Assembly (NCBI GenBank): GCA_003693705.1
Contig: RBZT01000383.1
Location: 5,978-39,434 of the forward strand
DNA: 33,457 bases
Reading direction: 5' to 3'
Source: Polymyxa betae
Lineage: Eukaryota; Endomyxa; Phytomyxea; Plasmodiophorida; Plasmodiophoridae
The notes under the pieces were generated by a model. The model did not search any database, had not been told where the DNA came from, and saw nothing but the letters and a program-made list of their open reading frames with translations. Of the stretch, positions 21,308-30,798 are shown in pieces. Position 1 is the first letter of the stretch. Every line of letters begins with the position of its first letter. Both the position numbers and the translations under genes were made by a program.

Positions 21308-22619
21308 TTACAAACTGCTGTTGCGATAGTCCTTGGACAGAATCAAACGGGTCTTGAACTTCGCGCCTGGCTGCAGAACGACAGGGGTTTCAACGGCTGC
21401 TGGCTCGATACAGACCATACGCTGGTACTCAGACGTCTCGAAATCTTTCAAAGCAGATGCTTTGGCCTCAGCTGGGTTCCAGACAACAGCATCGGGAAAC
21501 GCGTCGTCCTTCACGATTCGAATTTCTCCATCTAGGGTAACCATTCATTTAAAACGTATTCCTGATATTATGAACGATTCTACCTTTGTCACCGATTTGG
21601 AGCTTGTTTGAAGCCTTGCAGTAAACGCGATCGATCTCTCCCTCTATCTTCAGGTCGCTGCCCTGGCAGAGACGGATTTTTCCATCATGAGCAGTATCAA
21701 TATATTTGAGATTGCTGAAGTCACGCAAGACCACATTGTTAATATCCTGTGGTGCAATTATAAGCAGGGCTCAAAGCGTTTGGCATTACATTGGCATTAC
21801 GCTGATCTGGAAGTAAGAATGGAGAGCGGCTGTGAAAGTGAACGGTGATTTAGAGGTGTTTTCTATCTCCCAATCGCACTGCAAATGGTTCGGTTTCAAA
21901 CGAACAGTGTATAAGCTGGAGAATGAATGAGGCCATACCTACGCTCTGGTATAAGCCTACCGTGAATGGCAAACAGACATCTCTCACTTTCATCGTATCT
22001 TCATTTGACGTCAGTTTGTAGACAACTTCGACATAGTCTTGTTTTGCATCTTCCTTAATGATCGACCATTGACTTGTGCGAGCAAATCCCTACAAAAGTT
22101 TGTTTTTCGTAGGGAATGCATCAGCCAGAAACCGACATGAGAAACCAGCGGGCCTTTCGGGCCGAATTGGGGAAAAATCAAAGGGATCCCGCCACGAATT
22201 GCCTTGGATCCGTCTAGAACGGCTTTGGAACTCAGAAACAGAATCGGTTTGTCGGCTGATTTAGTATAAAATTGAGTGACGTGCGCACCTAAATAACCAT
22301 TCAGAATAGGATAGGACACAAAAGATTCCCAGCTCGTTATTTGAGAAAGAAGTGAGGTTGAATTAAGGCAGATTCTAATTTAGTTTTCAAAGGCAATAAT
22401 AACCAAACGAATAAATGGCAAGTCGAAGCAAAACTTACCATAATTATAGACTTCGGCAAAAGCAGAACCGACTCTGAGATGCGTCACTCCAGGCTTCGGA
22501 TGGGTAATGGTCGGCTGCGATTGCATCGCCTGAGCATAAGCCCGAGAATGGTTGAAAACCAGGCCAAGCGAGACGAACCCAAGACCGCCGGCTACTAAAG
22601 CCGCCTTTCTCGTAAACAT
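21308..22619 (-). CDS. Glucose-6-phosphate 1-epimerase-like protein with frame-breaking 40-bp insertion
   Basis: Exons: 22619-22439, 22288-22137, 22089-21801 (interrupted), 21746-21584 and 21531-21308. Family motifs are clear: NYGAHVTQFYT, LFLSSKAVLDGSKAIRGG followed by IPLIFPQFGPKG, ARTSQW, TVRLKPNHLQCDWEIENTS, and FTFTAALHSYF. The family interconverts alpha and beta hexose-6-phosphate anomers. The N-terminus is hydrophobic (ALVAGGLGFVSLGLVF), like a signal or mitochondrial targeting segment, which is unusual for this cytosolic family. In the third exon an 8-bp direct repeat (21,909-21,916 and 21,949-21,956) bounds a 40-bp unit. With it the frame shifts; without it the total is exactly 323 codons and the protein reads smoothly (PFTVGLYTVRL). 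No GT-AG intron of fitting phase removes it. This is a possible recent frameshift allele, an atypical intron or an assembly error. Confidence 0.85.
21909..21956. repeat. 8-bp direct repeat bounding a 40-bp frame-breaking unit
   Basis: gtataagc occurs at 21,909-21,916 and at 21,949-21,956. Deleting one repeat plus the intervening 32 bp restores the epimerase frame. Confidence 0.75.
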
Positions 22620-22972
22620 CGTTTTATGTTTGAGGCGAACAGTGCGCCATTACTATATCTTTTTCCACTTTGACCTTTCCATTCGAACCCATTTAGATTT
22701 CGAGATGTCTCATTTGTTTTTCTCACAGTAACCAACTGAATTTCCTTCTGAGCTTAACCAGTAACATATTCGCGATTTTTCAAACATTCGATTGAACGCG
22801 CGGCTTCCGCAGGTTGAGCATCAGGCCTGGATTCTTAGATTGAATTGAACAACATGGCAGATTTAATTCAGGTTACATCCTTCATTGTACCATAGGAATG
22901 CACAAAAACACAGATCTGCATCAAACCAGCAAGACATCCATTAAAAACCCCGCTGAAACACACGTGGCACCT
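22620..22972. other. Intergenic, upstream of the epimerase-like gene
   Basis: No gene recognised. It contains the 5' flank of the epimerase-like gene (ATG at 22,619, minus strand). Confidence 0.4.
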
Positions 22973-23203
22973 TTAAAAAACCGATGCTGCCTTGCCGAGC
23001 ATTGTTAACCAGTTTTTAGATGTTCTTTGTGCTGTAGTAGGATCGACAGCTTTATCCATATCGCTGCCAGTTTCGTAATCATGATCGAGGCTAACGCAAA
23101 ATAACCTTAAACAATTTCGAGGTAAAGAAGTATTATCATGTGATCGTTTATAAGATACCGATTCTCTGATGCGTTTTTGAGCTTCCAGATTAATGAATGG
23201 CAT
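22973..23203 (-). CDS. Hypothetical small protein (76 residues)
   Basis: A frame from a true ATG (23,203) to TAA, with a charged N-terminus (MPFINLEAQKRIRES) and the C-terminal segment RTSKNWLTMLGKAASVF. I recognise no family. Donor- and acceptor-like sites (gtatct near 23,158, ag near 23,090) lie inside, but their phase does not improve the frame. It may be a chance open frame. Confidence 0.25.
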   Translation of the reverse strand: MPFINLEAQKRIRESVSYKRSHDNTSLPRNCLRLFCVSLDHDYETGSDMDKAVDPTTAQRTSKNWLTMLGKAASVF

Positions 23204-23445
23204 CGTACGCCTTGCGGTATGGCCCCAACAATTACCTTAGGCATCTACTGAAAAAGCCTTCCCATGGCATTCATAGCACCCACTATCGTTTAATAAATCA
23301 AAAGCGACACATTTGTTCGTCCTTCCAAAACTTGTTCAAACCATAAGCCATGAGTCATGCTGCGCTTCCTGACCTAGGCTCGGAAGCAAAGAGATCATTT
23401 CACAAAAAATCGTTGTCGGATTTGGAAGCGATGTCTTTCCAGTCG

Positions 23446-23839
23446 ATGCCCCATTTGGTTGTGCTATTCGCTGTCGCGTCGTTGCTACCGATTGCATGGC
23501 CTCAACTCATCGATGGGCATCTTGGCGACCTGGTGGAAGGCATCAGCGACTTCGATCATGGCCATCATCACCACGGTTACCACGACGGAGGGCATTTCGG
23601 CGATCATGCAAATTCGCATGGACATCACGATACGCAACACCACAACGATCACGATGATCATGGCACCGAAAACTTTCAAGGGACAGTTACTGGAACCGTG
23701 ACATGTAAGTGTTATTTTATAGTATCTATCAACTGCCTTGTTGATGATCTTTTTGATAGCGACGGGAACTCACAAAGAATCGAACAGCGAAAAGGAAGAT
23801 GAAAATCACGACCATCGACATCTTCTTCATCATCACTAA
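23446..23839 (+). CDS. Secreted histidine-rich protein
   Basis: Two exons (23,446-23,704 and 23,760-23,839) are joined by a 55-nt GT-AG intron, giving 112 residues and ending in three histidines before TAA. The N-terminus MPHLVVLFAVASLLPIAWP is a good signal peptide. The frame is also open from ATGs at 23,350 and 23,431, but the one at 23,446 places the hydrophobic core best. The mature part is dominated by His, Asp and Gly (HHHH at about residues 44-47, then spaced HD, HG and HN pairs), and the end (HDHRHLLHHH) is again His-rich. Such composition binds Zn, Cu or Ni, so a metal-sequestering extracellular role is plausible but inferred. It is low complexity, so no family can be assigned. Confidence 0.7.
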
Positions 23840-24473
23840 TTAACATACCAAATACATACGAATCGTAATGTTCTCACAAATAATTGTTGAATAGAACTCG
23901 GTATGATATTCCTACCTGAGTGTTTTATTCGTCTTTCTAGAATCGTTCCTGCATTGGTTTCGCGTCCCGGCATTGGTCAGTGTGAGGGCTGAACCTAAGA
24001 TAAGTTTTCCGCCGCTTGGCGCTGGATCGTTCCAGAGCCAGATTCTAGAGCATTGCCAGCGACGTTAATCTCTGGATACAGATGGAATGCGAGTACATAA
24101 GGCCCACGATAAATATAAAGCGACATGAACCATCTGTGCTAACTGCTGTTGTTACATTGCTTCGTGACGCGGCCTCCTCTGCACAACCATCAAGCACTGC
24201 TCTCACCTTGATTCATTTTCGCTGGCAGATAGATCTACGAAATATCCCTTGAGGTGGTTGGAGTGAAGACCCACTAAGATACTGACGATACGGGATTGGC
24301 ATCCCATCGTGTAGGATCGTGCCGCAAGGTTGAAAGAGTTTTGAATCCCGCGATCTTGTCTCATTTTGAATTCGGCGCTCTGTTTAAAACTAACATACTG
24401 GCGAAATCGGAAAAACAACCCAGAACTCGGTTGTAGCCAACCAATATTTTATTACCTAAATTAACATAGCACT
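23840..24473. other. Intergenic, no gene seen
   Basis: Separates the His-rich gene from the RhoGEF gene. No conserved frame was recognised on either strand. Confidence 0.45.
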
Positions 24474-26234
24474 ATGAAAGGCTTAGAGAAAGCCTTAAAG
24501 GCGGAAGCTGCTGAAATTGCTTCCCGATGTACAATAAGCAAAATCTCCTGTGATGGAGACGTTCAGGCTCACATCTTGGCGTGTACGCTGGAGCTATTTA
24601 GGACTGAAAAGACCTACTTAACGAAATTGAGAACTGTAAACTCTGAATTCCATCGCCGACTGAGAGCCCATCTCTCGTTTGACGAATCTGATTTCCCGGA
24701 ACGCTCTGCAGACAGTTTTGATGCTATGTTCGATTACGCCCATGGCTTGATTGACTGTCATGAAGAGTTACTGATTCAAATGAAAGGTAACTGTGTGGCT
24801 TTGTTTTTCTTGCTGTTTAACTTTGCATTTCGGTGTTGTTCTTTGAATGCACCTGACAATATATTTGCTTTTCAGCGGCGGCGAAATCTTCACGTCTAAT
24901 TCGATCTCTTGACGATGTCTTTGTGAAATTTATCGGGAAATCAAGGGAAAAATACATTGAATATGCTTTGTCATATCCCGATGTCACTAATTTACTAATC
25001 AAGCATCAGCGTAACAATCATAGATTCAATGAATTCATATTTGTAAGCGAAGTATGTGCCGGCGAAAGTATCAACTCGTTGCGCATGGCACCGATACAAA
25101 GAAGTCGGTAATTCTCTCCTCATTGACTATCATTATCGTTTTCCACCATTTCATTTTTCAACACGAGTTCCGTTTTTTATTCCTTATGCGATATTTCAAA
25201 CTGAAAGCTCTGTATTGTAGTTCCCAGGTATAAGCTCATGCTAAGCGAATTGCTGCAGCTGTGTGGAGAATCACCATCAGAGGCTACTGCCATCCAGGGT
25301 TGGATTTCTGCTTATACGGAATTTTGCCCTTCCAACCATTCTAAAATTTTGCAGTGGCTATCAATGGATGTCACAATTTAATGCAAGAGATTGACGACAG
25401 TATTAACCAAGGCGAAAAGATAGCACAAGTCAGGATTATACAGGATGTATTCTTCGAAGGCAACATCAATTTGATGGACTGCAGAAGGATGCTTATCAAA
25501 TCTGGCGAGCTCACGAAGGTAACTCTTCTTCTTTTGAAATGCAAGCTATTTTTAATTCACCGAACTGCAGTTGTTCAATCGACAGAAAGCCCATATGTCT
25601 AGAGGGAAACGACACAAGTTCTTTATCTTTTCTGATTGTCTTCTGTATTCTGATATTGAAGGAAAGCATAAGTGCAGGCACGTTATACATCTATCACAGA
25701 TAAAGATAATTGAATCAGAGAACGATACAAACACTATCAAACTGATTTCAACAATCAAGGTCAGCTTTTACTGTTTGAAAATCAGCTTCGATGCTTGTCC
25801 TTTGTTATATGTTTTGGAACTGACAGTATTAACCGCTTAGTCGTTGAGACTGTTACCGGATAGCAACGAGGAAAGAGCTGAATGGATAAACGCTTTGCAG
25901 TCAGCCATGGCAAATTGTGACCCACTTCCTCCAATTACTTCTGCTCGGGTTGGTCATACAAAACATAAATTCTTCCATTTAAAGTCTTGTTCGACAGAAC
26001 TTCGAAACATGCATCAAGTCGTTGAACAACAATACTGCTAAAAAGGATCGGGGATATAGCCGCTCTTTCTCAATGACACTGTTAAACCAAGACGGTTCTC
26101 ATTTGAGGCGTCGAAGCTCGTTACCATCGATATGGCTAACTCCTGGACGCATAAGATCGTTGACAACAGCATTATTCGGTAGCTCCATATCGTACAAGCC
26201 TGCTTTGACTCACATTCTTACAAATGAAGCATAA
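24474..26234 (+). CDS. DH-PH domain guanine nucleotide exchange factor (RhoGEF)
   Basis: Seven exons (24474-24786, 24876-25107, 25228-25298, 25355-25518, 25571-25759, 25841-25948, 26019-26234), all GT-AG and in phase, give 430 residues. The DH domain (about 30-225) has the expected helices: ACTLELFRTEKTYLTKL, YALSYPDVTNLL, and the conserved helix SLRMAPIQRSRYKLMLSELL. A PH domain follows (about 240-350): LTKLFNRQKAHM, KFFIFSDCLLYS, IKIIESEND, and the C-terminal Trp helix RAEWINALQSA. Family members load GTP onto Rho/Rac/Cdc42 and act on actin at the membrane. The Ser/Arg-rich tail contains LRRRSSLPS (389-393 for RRRSS), a good PKA consensus, notable because PKA regulatory-subunit genes start 605 bp downstream. 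There is no FYVE domain. The start is the first ATG of exon 1. Confidence 0.92.
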
Positions 26235-26404
26235 CTCTTCAAATCAACTTCAACAGTAAAACATATTTATTTGAGGCGTGTAAAGAAGTCATCTCAAACC
26301 TGAAAGGCAATCAGGGACAGCTCTAGAAAGAAAGTTGAACTGAAAGCAAACTGTGGTTTGCACTTTCAAAATTTTTCTGGTCCACAGATTCAGACATAAT
26401 TCTG

Positions 26405-26728
26405 TTACTCTGCAACACACACCACGGAACTCTCAAGCACGCTAAGCGCAGGGAACATTGCCAGCACATTTATCAAGTACCGACCATTACGACACAACAT
26501 CAATCCAGAATCAATATACTGCTTCATCACTAAGACATTTCTTGAACACTTTGAACATTGGAACTTGATCGGGATGGTTGGACTAGCACATCCGAAATGG
26601 CAGGCTATTGCCAGTTTGCTGAAGCAACCAATTGGAGCCAGGCAACCATCATTCGAAAGCGAACATACTCTGTATTTAACACCGTAAATATTCTGGACTG
26701 TCTGTACTCTATAATGGGAAAGCTGCAT
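26405..26728 (-). CDS. Hypothetical cysteine-containing frame
   Basis: A 107-codon frame from a true ATG (26,728), divergent from the PKA-R gene at 26,839. It contains FQCSKCSRN and further cysteines, but no complete zinc-binding domain or family is recognised. It may be spurious. Confidence 0.2.
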   Translation of the reverse strand: MQLSHYRVQTVQNIYGVKYRVCSLSNDGCLAPIGCFSKLAIACHFGCASPTIPIKFQCSKCSRNVLVMKQYIDSGLMLCRNGRYLINVLAMFPALSVLESSVVCVAE

Positions 26729-26838
26729 ATCACAGGTAGAACTGGTGGAGGAGCGGCCTGCCCTATATCATTAGGGTACACATTTAACAGAGGCCCCTCG
26801 ATATTTGCATTTTCGCTTCTTGGGCTGATTGGTTCGGG

Positions 26839-29549
26839 ATGGAGTCGTCACCATACGCCGCCGAGCTCGAGCGCGTATCTCGATATGCCCATACCAAGCT
26901 GGACATCATTCTTAAGGACATGCTTGAGCAGTTGTTCTTGCATACGCCTGACGACCCGATTGATGTGAGTTGGGCTCGGTTAGCAGGCGCCGCCAATTCA
27001 ATCGCTGTAGTTTATGATTGGGTTCTTAACCGATTATAAAGAACGTGGATCTAGTATGGAAGAAGGCAGTGGATATCACTCCCACCGCAGCAGCCGTCCT
27101 CAAATCTTTGTTGATCCAATGGATATGACAGAGGAAGCCCCATTTGCTGATTGTCAGTTGTCCAAAGCTCGACGCAGAACAGCCGTTTCTGCAGAGCCAG
27201 TATAAATTTTTTTTCGTGCATTGAGACTATTTTAAGCACAAATTAGGTGGATTTTATGGCAGCTGCCGATGCTCCAGGTCAAGTCATCGCAAAAACCACA
27301 GAACAGGTTCAACGAATTCAGCAATCTGTTCGAAGCAATATTTTATTTGCTTCTTTGAGCGCCCAGCAGATGCAGCAAGTTGTGGATTCCATGCAAGAAA
27401 TGCGTTTCCCAGTAACCTCTCCGTCGGGTTCAGATCAATGTCTTACATTATTTTGTAGGCTGGGGAATCAATTATAAAGCAAGGCGAAGAAGGTGATTAC
27501 TTTTACGTCCTCAATAGCGGGATTGCGAACTGCTACGTTTCGGAAGGCGATGAATCACCTAAATTGGTATTTACGACGTCAAGCAATGTGCCCTCTTCCC
27601 TTATATTCTCAGGTGAAAACATACAATCAGGAAGGATCTTTCGGGGAACTGGCACTTATGTACAATAGCCCTCGTGCCGCTACTATTACCTCACAAACCG
27701 AGTGTGTTTGCTGGGCAGTCGATAGGGTGACGTTCCGAAAGGCAAGGACCGAGAAGCCAAATATTTTTGTTTCCAACATCATTTGTCAGGTCCTAATGGA
27801 AACAACTTCGTCCTCCAGAAGAAAATACGAACAATTTTTAGGCGATGTGAAAATTTTAGCATCACTCGATCAAACGGAACGAGCGCGGATCGCTGATGCT
27901 CTCGTAGAGCAAACCTTTACCGATGGGGAATATGTTATTCGTCAGGGTGAGGTCGGAGACGTATTCCACATAATCGTTCAAGGGCATGCCAAGGTTCTGA
28001 TGGGTTTTCTAATTTCGCTTCATGGCTCATCATTCTTAGGTCACAAAATCAGTTGATTTTCAAGACGATGATGTTACTGTGCTTGAGCTAAACCCTGGAG
28101 ATTATTTTGGAGAGCTTGCGCTGATCAATGACGATGCACGAGCTGCCAATGTTATTGCTGTTGACGATCTCACAACAGTGACATTGGATCGAGGCGCATT
28201 TAACAGGCTGCTGGGTCCAATTGATCACATTCTGAAGCGCAACCAAGATAACTACAACTTAACTGAGCAAAGAATTTACAACCAGAAGCTACAAGTGGAT
28301 TGGTTACAATATTTCCTCAACGCTCGCTAATCCTGGCTTAGGCTGTCAGTGGGGTTCACATTGACCACGATAATGAACCTCGGCCAGAGGTTTCGATGAG
28401 GCGACGTCGTACTGCAGTATCTTCGGAACCAGTCGCCGGTTAGTGATCTGATCTGCCAAAACTTCTGCACTCCTAACTTTCTTCTAGCAATGGTGTCATT
28501 GGATTCTATTGCAATTTCTGACGCTGTCGTTCCAAAAACACAAACGCAACGTGCGTCAATTCTTAAATCGATTCAAGGAAATTTCCTATTTGCCGGTTTG
28601 GATGCCTCTCAGCAAGAAATTATCATCAATGCCATGTTTGAGAAGCAGTTCAGCGATGGAGAGTATGTCATCCGGCAAGGGCAGCCTGGGAACCATTTCT
28701 ACATCCTTTCTCATGTGGGTGATCTACTGTTTCGGATCTGCAAGTAACATCAATTAGGGAGAAGCTGAATGTTTTGTACAAAGGAAAGACAGTGAATCTC
28801 CAGTTTTGGTTAAAACATATAAAGTAAGAATTAGCAGAATCGGATGGATCACTTTATAACCCTATCGATAAATAGGCTGGGGAGGGCTTTGGAGAACTTG
28901 CTCTTATGTATAACAGCCCAAGAGCCGCCTCAATCCGTGCCAAAGGGGATATCAGTGTCTGGGTTGTGGATCGTCCAACATTCCGAAGGGTGCTTATGGA
29001 TACAACCAGTCAGAAAAGGACGCTGTATGAAGGTATGGAGCTGAGTTCAGAACTACGTTCCCTCTGTAAGCCCAATTTTACAGGATTTCTTGGCAGTGTT
29101 CAGATTCTTAAATCTCTCGATCGAAACGAGATTGCCAAGGTTGCAGATTGCCTTTTAGAAAAAACTTATCAAGCAGAAGAATACGTCATTCGACTTGACG
29201 AACCCGGAGACAACTTCTACATTGTCGTGGATGGTGAAGCAGTGGCTACGAAACGCCTGCAAAACAGTACTGAAGCTCAAGAAGTTATGCGGTATAAGCG
29301 TGGTGATTACTTTGGAGAGCTAGCGCTTCTTAATGATCAGGTTGGTTGTTACTTGAAAACGTAGCCTATATTACTTAAACCTTGCAATAGCCGCGCGCGG
29401 CTAATGTCATTGCTGTTGGCGGCCCGCTCAAAGTCGTAACATTGGACAGAGCCAGTTTCGTCAGGCTATTAGGTCCATGCGACGAAATCCTGAAGCGCAA
29501 CTCCTCAGCATATGTTGCTGTCGATGCAACTCTTTATCATGATTCGTGA
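26839..29549 (+). CDS. cAMP-dependent protein kinase regulatory subunit, probable two-unit fusion
   Basis: Unit 1 exons: 26839-26964, 27011-27199, 27247-27411, 27459-27566, 27613-27741, 27790-27993 and 28040-28294 (or to the stop at 28330). Unit 2 exons: 28342-28438, 28488-28714, 28758-28823, 28876-29032, 29084-29340 and 29391-29549. The joined frame is 712 residues; unit 1 alone is 403. Order: an RI/RII-type docking-dimerisation segment (about 12-55, [15 protein letters not shown]), inhibitor site [10 protein letters not shown] (96-105), two cNMP-binding domains, second inhibitor site [11 protein letters not shown] (412-422), and two more cNMP-binding domains. All four phosphate cassettes keep FGELAL and the cAMP-binding Arg (PRAAT, ARAAN, PRAAS, PRAAN). 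The P-site residue is Ala, so both sites are pseudosubstrates. Unit 2 has no dimerisation exon; only 11 bp separate the unit 1 stop from it, so a stand-alone unit 2 would lack an N-terminus. Separate genes remain the alternative. Confidence 0.85.
28342..29549 (+). repeat. Second PKA-R unit (internal duplication, lacks dimerisation domain)
   Basis: This tandem copy of 27,150-28,290 begins just before the inhibitor site and carries both cNMP-binding domains. Its exon borders partly differ from unit 1: exon 28,488-28,714 fuses two unit 1 exons, and its inhibitor exon ends in phase 1 rather than phase 0. The duplication is therefore not recent, although the binding cassettes are nearly unchanged. 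It ends like a typical regulatory subunit ([16 protein letters not shown]). Confidence 0.8.
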
Positions 29550-29887
29550 ATTATATAAAATCATTTGGTCGTGCTTCTATTTATCTACTTAACCTATTAC
29601 CGAGCGTAATGTTTAGCAATTTGTTGGCCGTACTACTGTTTAGGAAGCTATACATTACAGCAATAGCTGTGAGAAATTTGGTTAATTCATTGGATTGATT
29701 CAACATCCAGAAAATGCTATTCAATCCAGTCCTATCTTTGATTAATGATTGCAAGATCAATCCTATAGGAATAAGCCAACACGGCTGTCGACTCTCCCTA
29801 TTTCATGTCCATCTTCATTAATTTATTGTATACGATAGCTGTACATCTCCACTATTATTATACCCAATCCTCCGTCAGCTCTCAATA
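29550..29887. other. Intergenic between PKA-R unit 2 and the unit 3 gene
   Basis: AT-rich, with no open frame of note. It presumably holds the terminator of the first transcript and the promoter of the third-unit gene. Confidence 0.45.
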
Positions 29888-30798
29888 ATGACATCTATAC
29901 GATCAAAAACACTTGCCATTTTTAATGTCGTCATCGCCCTATCATGGTTCCAGACAGCAGCGGTATGTGGTCAATGATGAGATTGGAATCTCTGTAATAT
30001 TCTGCTTAGGTTAGTCATGAGGACCACGACCGTCCTTTTTTTCCAACGGGACGTCGTAATGCAATCTGTGCAGAACCTACGTCTGGTTAGTTTCTTGTTC
30101 AAAATATTGGTATATTTGATTCTAAAGGCCAATTTAGTCCTGATGGCGATGCGAGTTAATCCATCACCGCCATCTCCAAACATTGTCGTACCTGAATCAG
30201 AAAACCAGCTCGACTTTATACTAGAAGCATTTGAGAATCATTTCCTTCTCCGCTGTCTAGACCAGGCTGAGAAAAAGCAGGTTGCGAAGGCTATGAATGA
30301 AGAAAAATTCAACGACGGGGACTATGTTTACCGAAAAGGAGACGATGGTCGACTTTTCTATGTTCTCTCTCAAGCAGAGGCTGATGGAGGAGCTGAAAAC
30401 CTCGATCAGGAAGCGAATGTTACGAAGACCTACAAAGTAAGAAGCCCAAAATGCCATGCTGCTATCGCGTAATAGCTTGCCTATAGGTTGGGAACGTTTT
30501 CGGTGACAATGCTCTTGTTAACGACTGCAAAAGAGCGGAATCGATTCGTGCCAAAGGCGCTATAAGCGTTTGGGCTCGGAACCGTTCCACGTATCGAAGC
30601 ATTATCGCAGCCTACAATCAACACAAACAGGAATTAGAGGAAGGTACGTTATCCTACTCGATGGTTGCTTGTGATTTCAAAGTGATATCATCTCAATCAG
30701 AAGATAATGCTAACGACTATAGCAGTTTCAACAGTTTCTCTCTCCCTGACAATGAGCTCGACGATATGAGTGACAGTGAGGAAAACATGGAATCATAA
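29888..30798 (+). CDS. Secreted/degenerate single-domain PKA regulatory-subunit-like protein
   Basis: Five exons (29888-29962, 30010-30085, 30138-30436, 30487-30643, 30701-30798), all GT-AG (introns 47, 52, 50 and 57 nt) and in phase, give 234 residues. Exon 1 encodes a 25-residue hydrophobic N-terminus (core LAIFNVVIALSWF, then QTAA) that looks like a signal peptide. Exon 2 carries GRRNAICAEP (39-48), recognisably the RI-type inhibitor site, preceded by HEDHD as in unit 2 (HIDHD). Then comes one cNMP-binding domain. Its cassette is eroded (FGDNALVNDCKRAES in place of [15 protein letters not shown]), so cAMP binding is doubtful. A second domain is missing; the protein ends in an acidic tail (DNELDDMSDSEENMES). 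Exon 30,487-30,643 has the same 157-nt length as its unit 2 counterpart. It is expressed or recently expressed if the open frame is a guide. The secretory role is inferred. Confidence 0.75.

Noticed and set aside
23459-23701. Alternative frames in the His-rich region (Met/Ile-rich on both strands)
   Set aside because: They are shadows of the CAT/CAC-rich exon; only the His frame has a signal peptide and an in-phase second exon.
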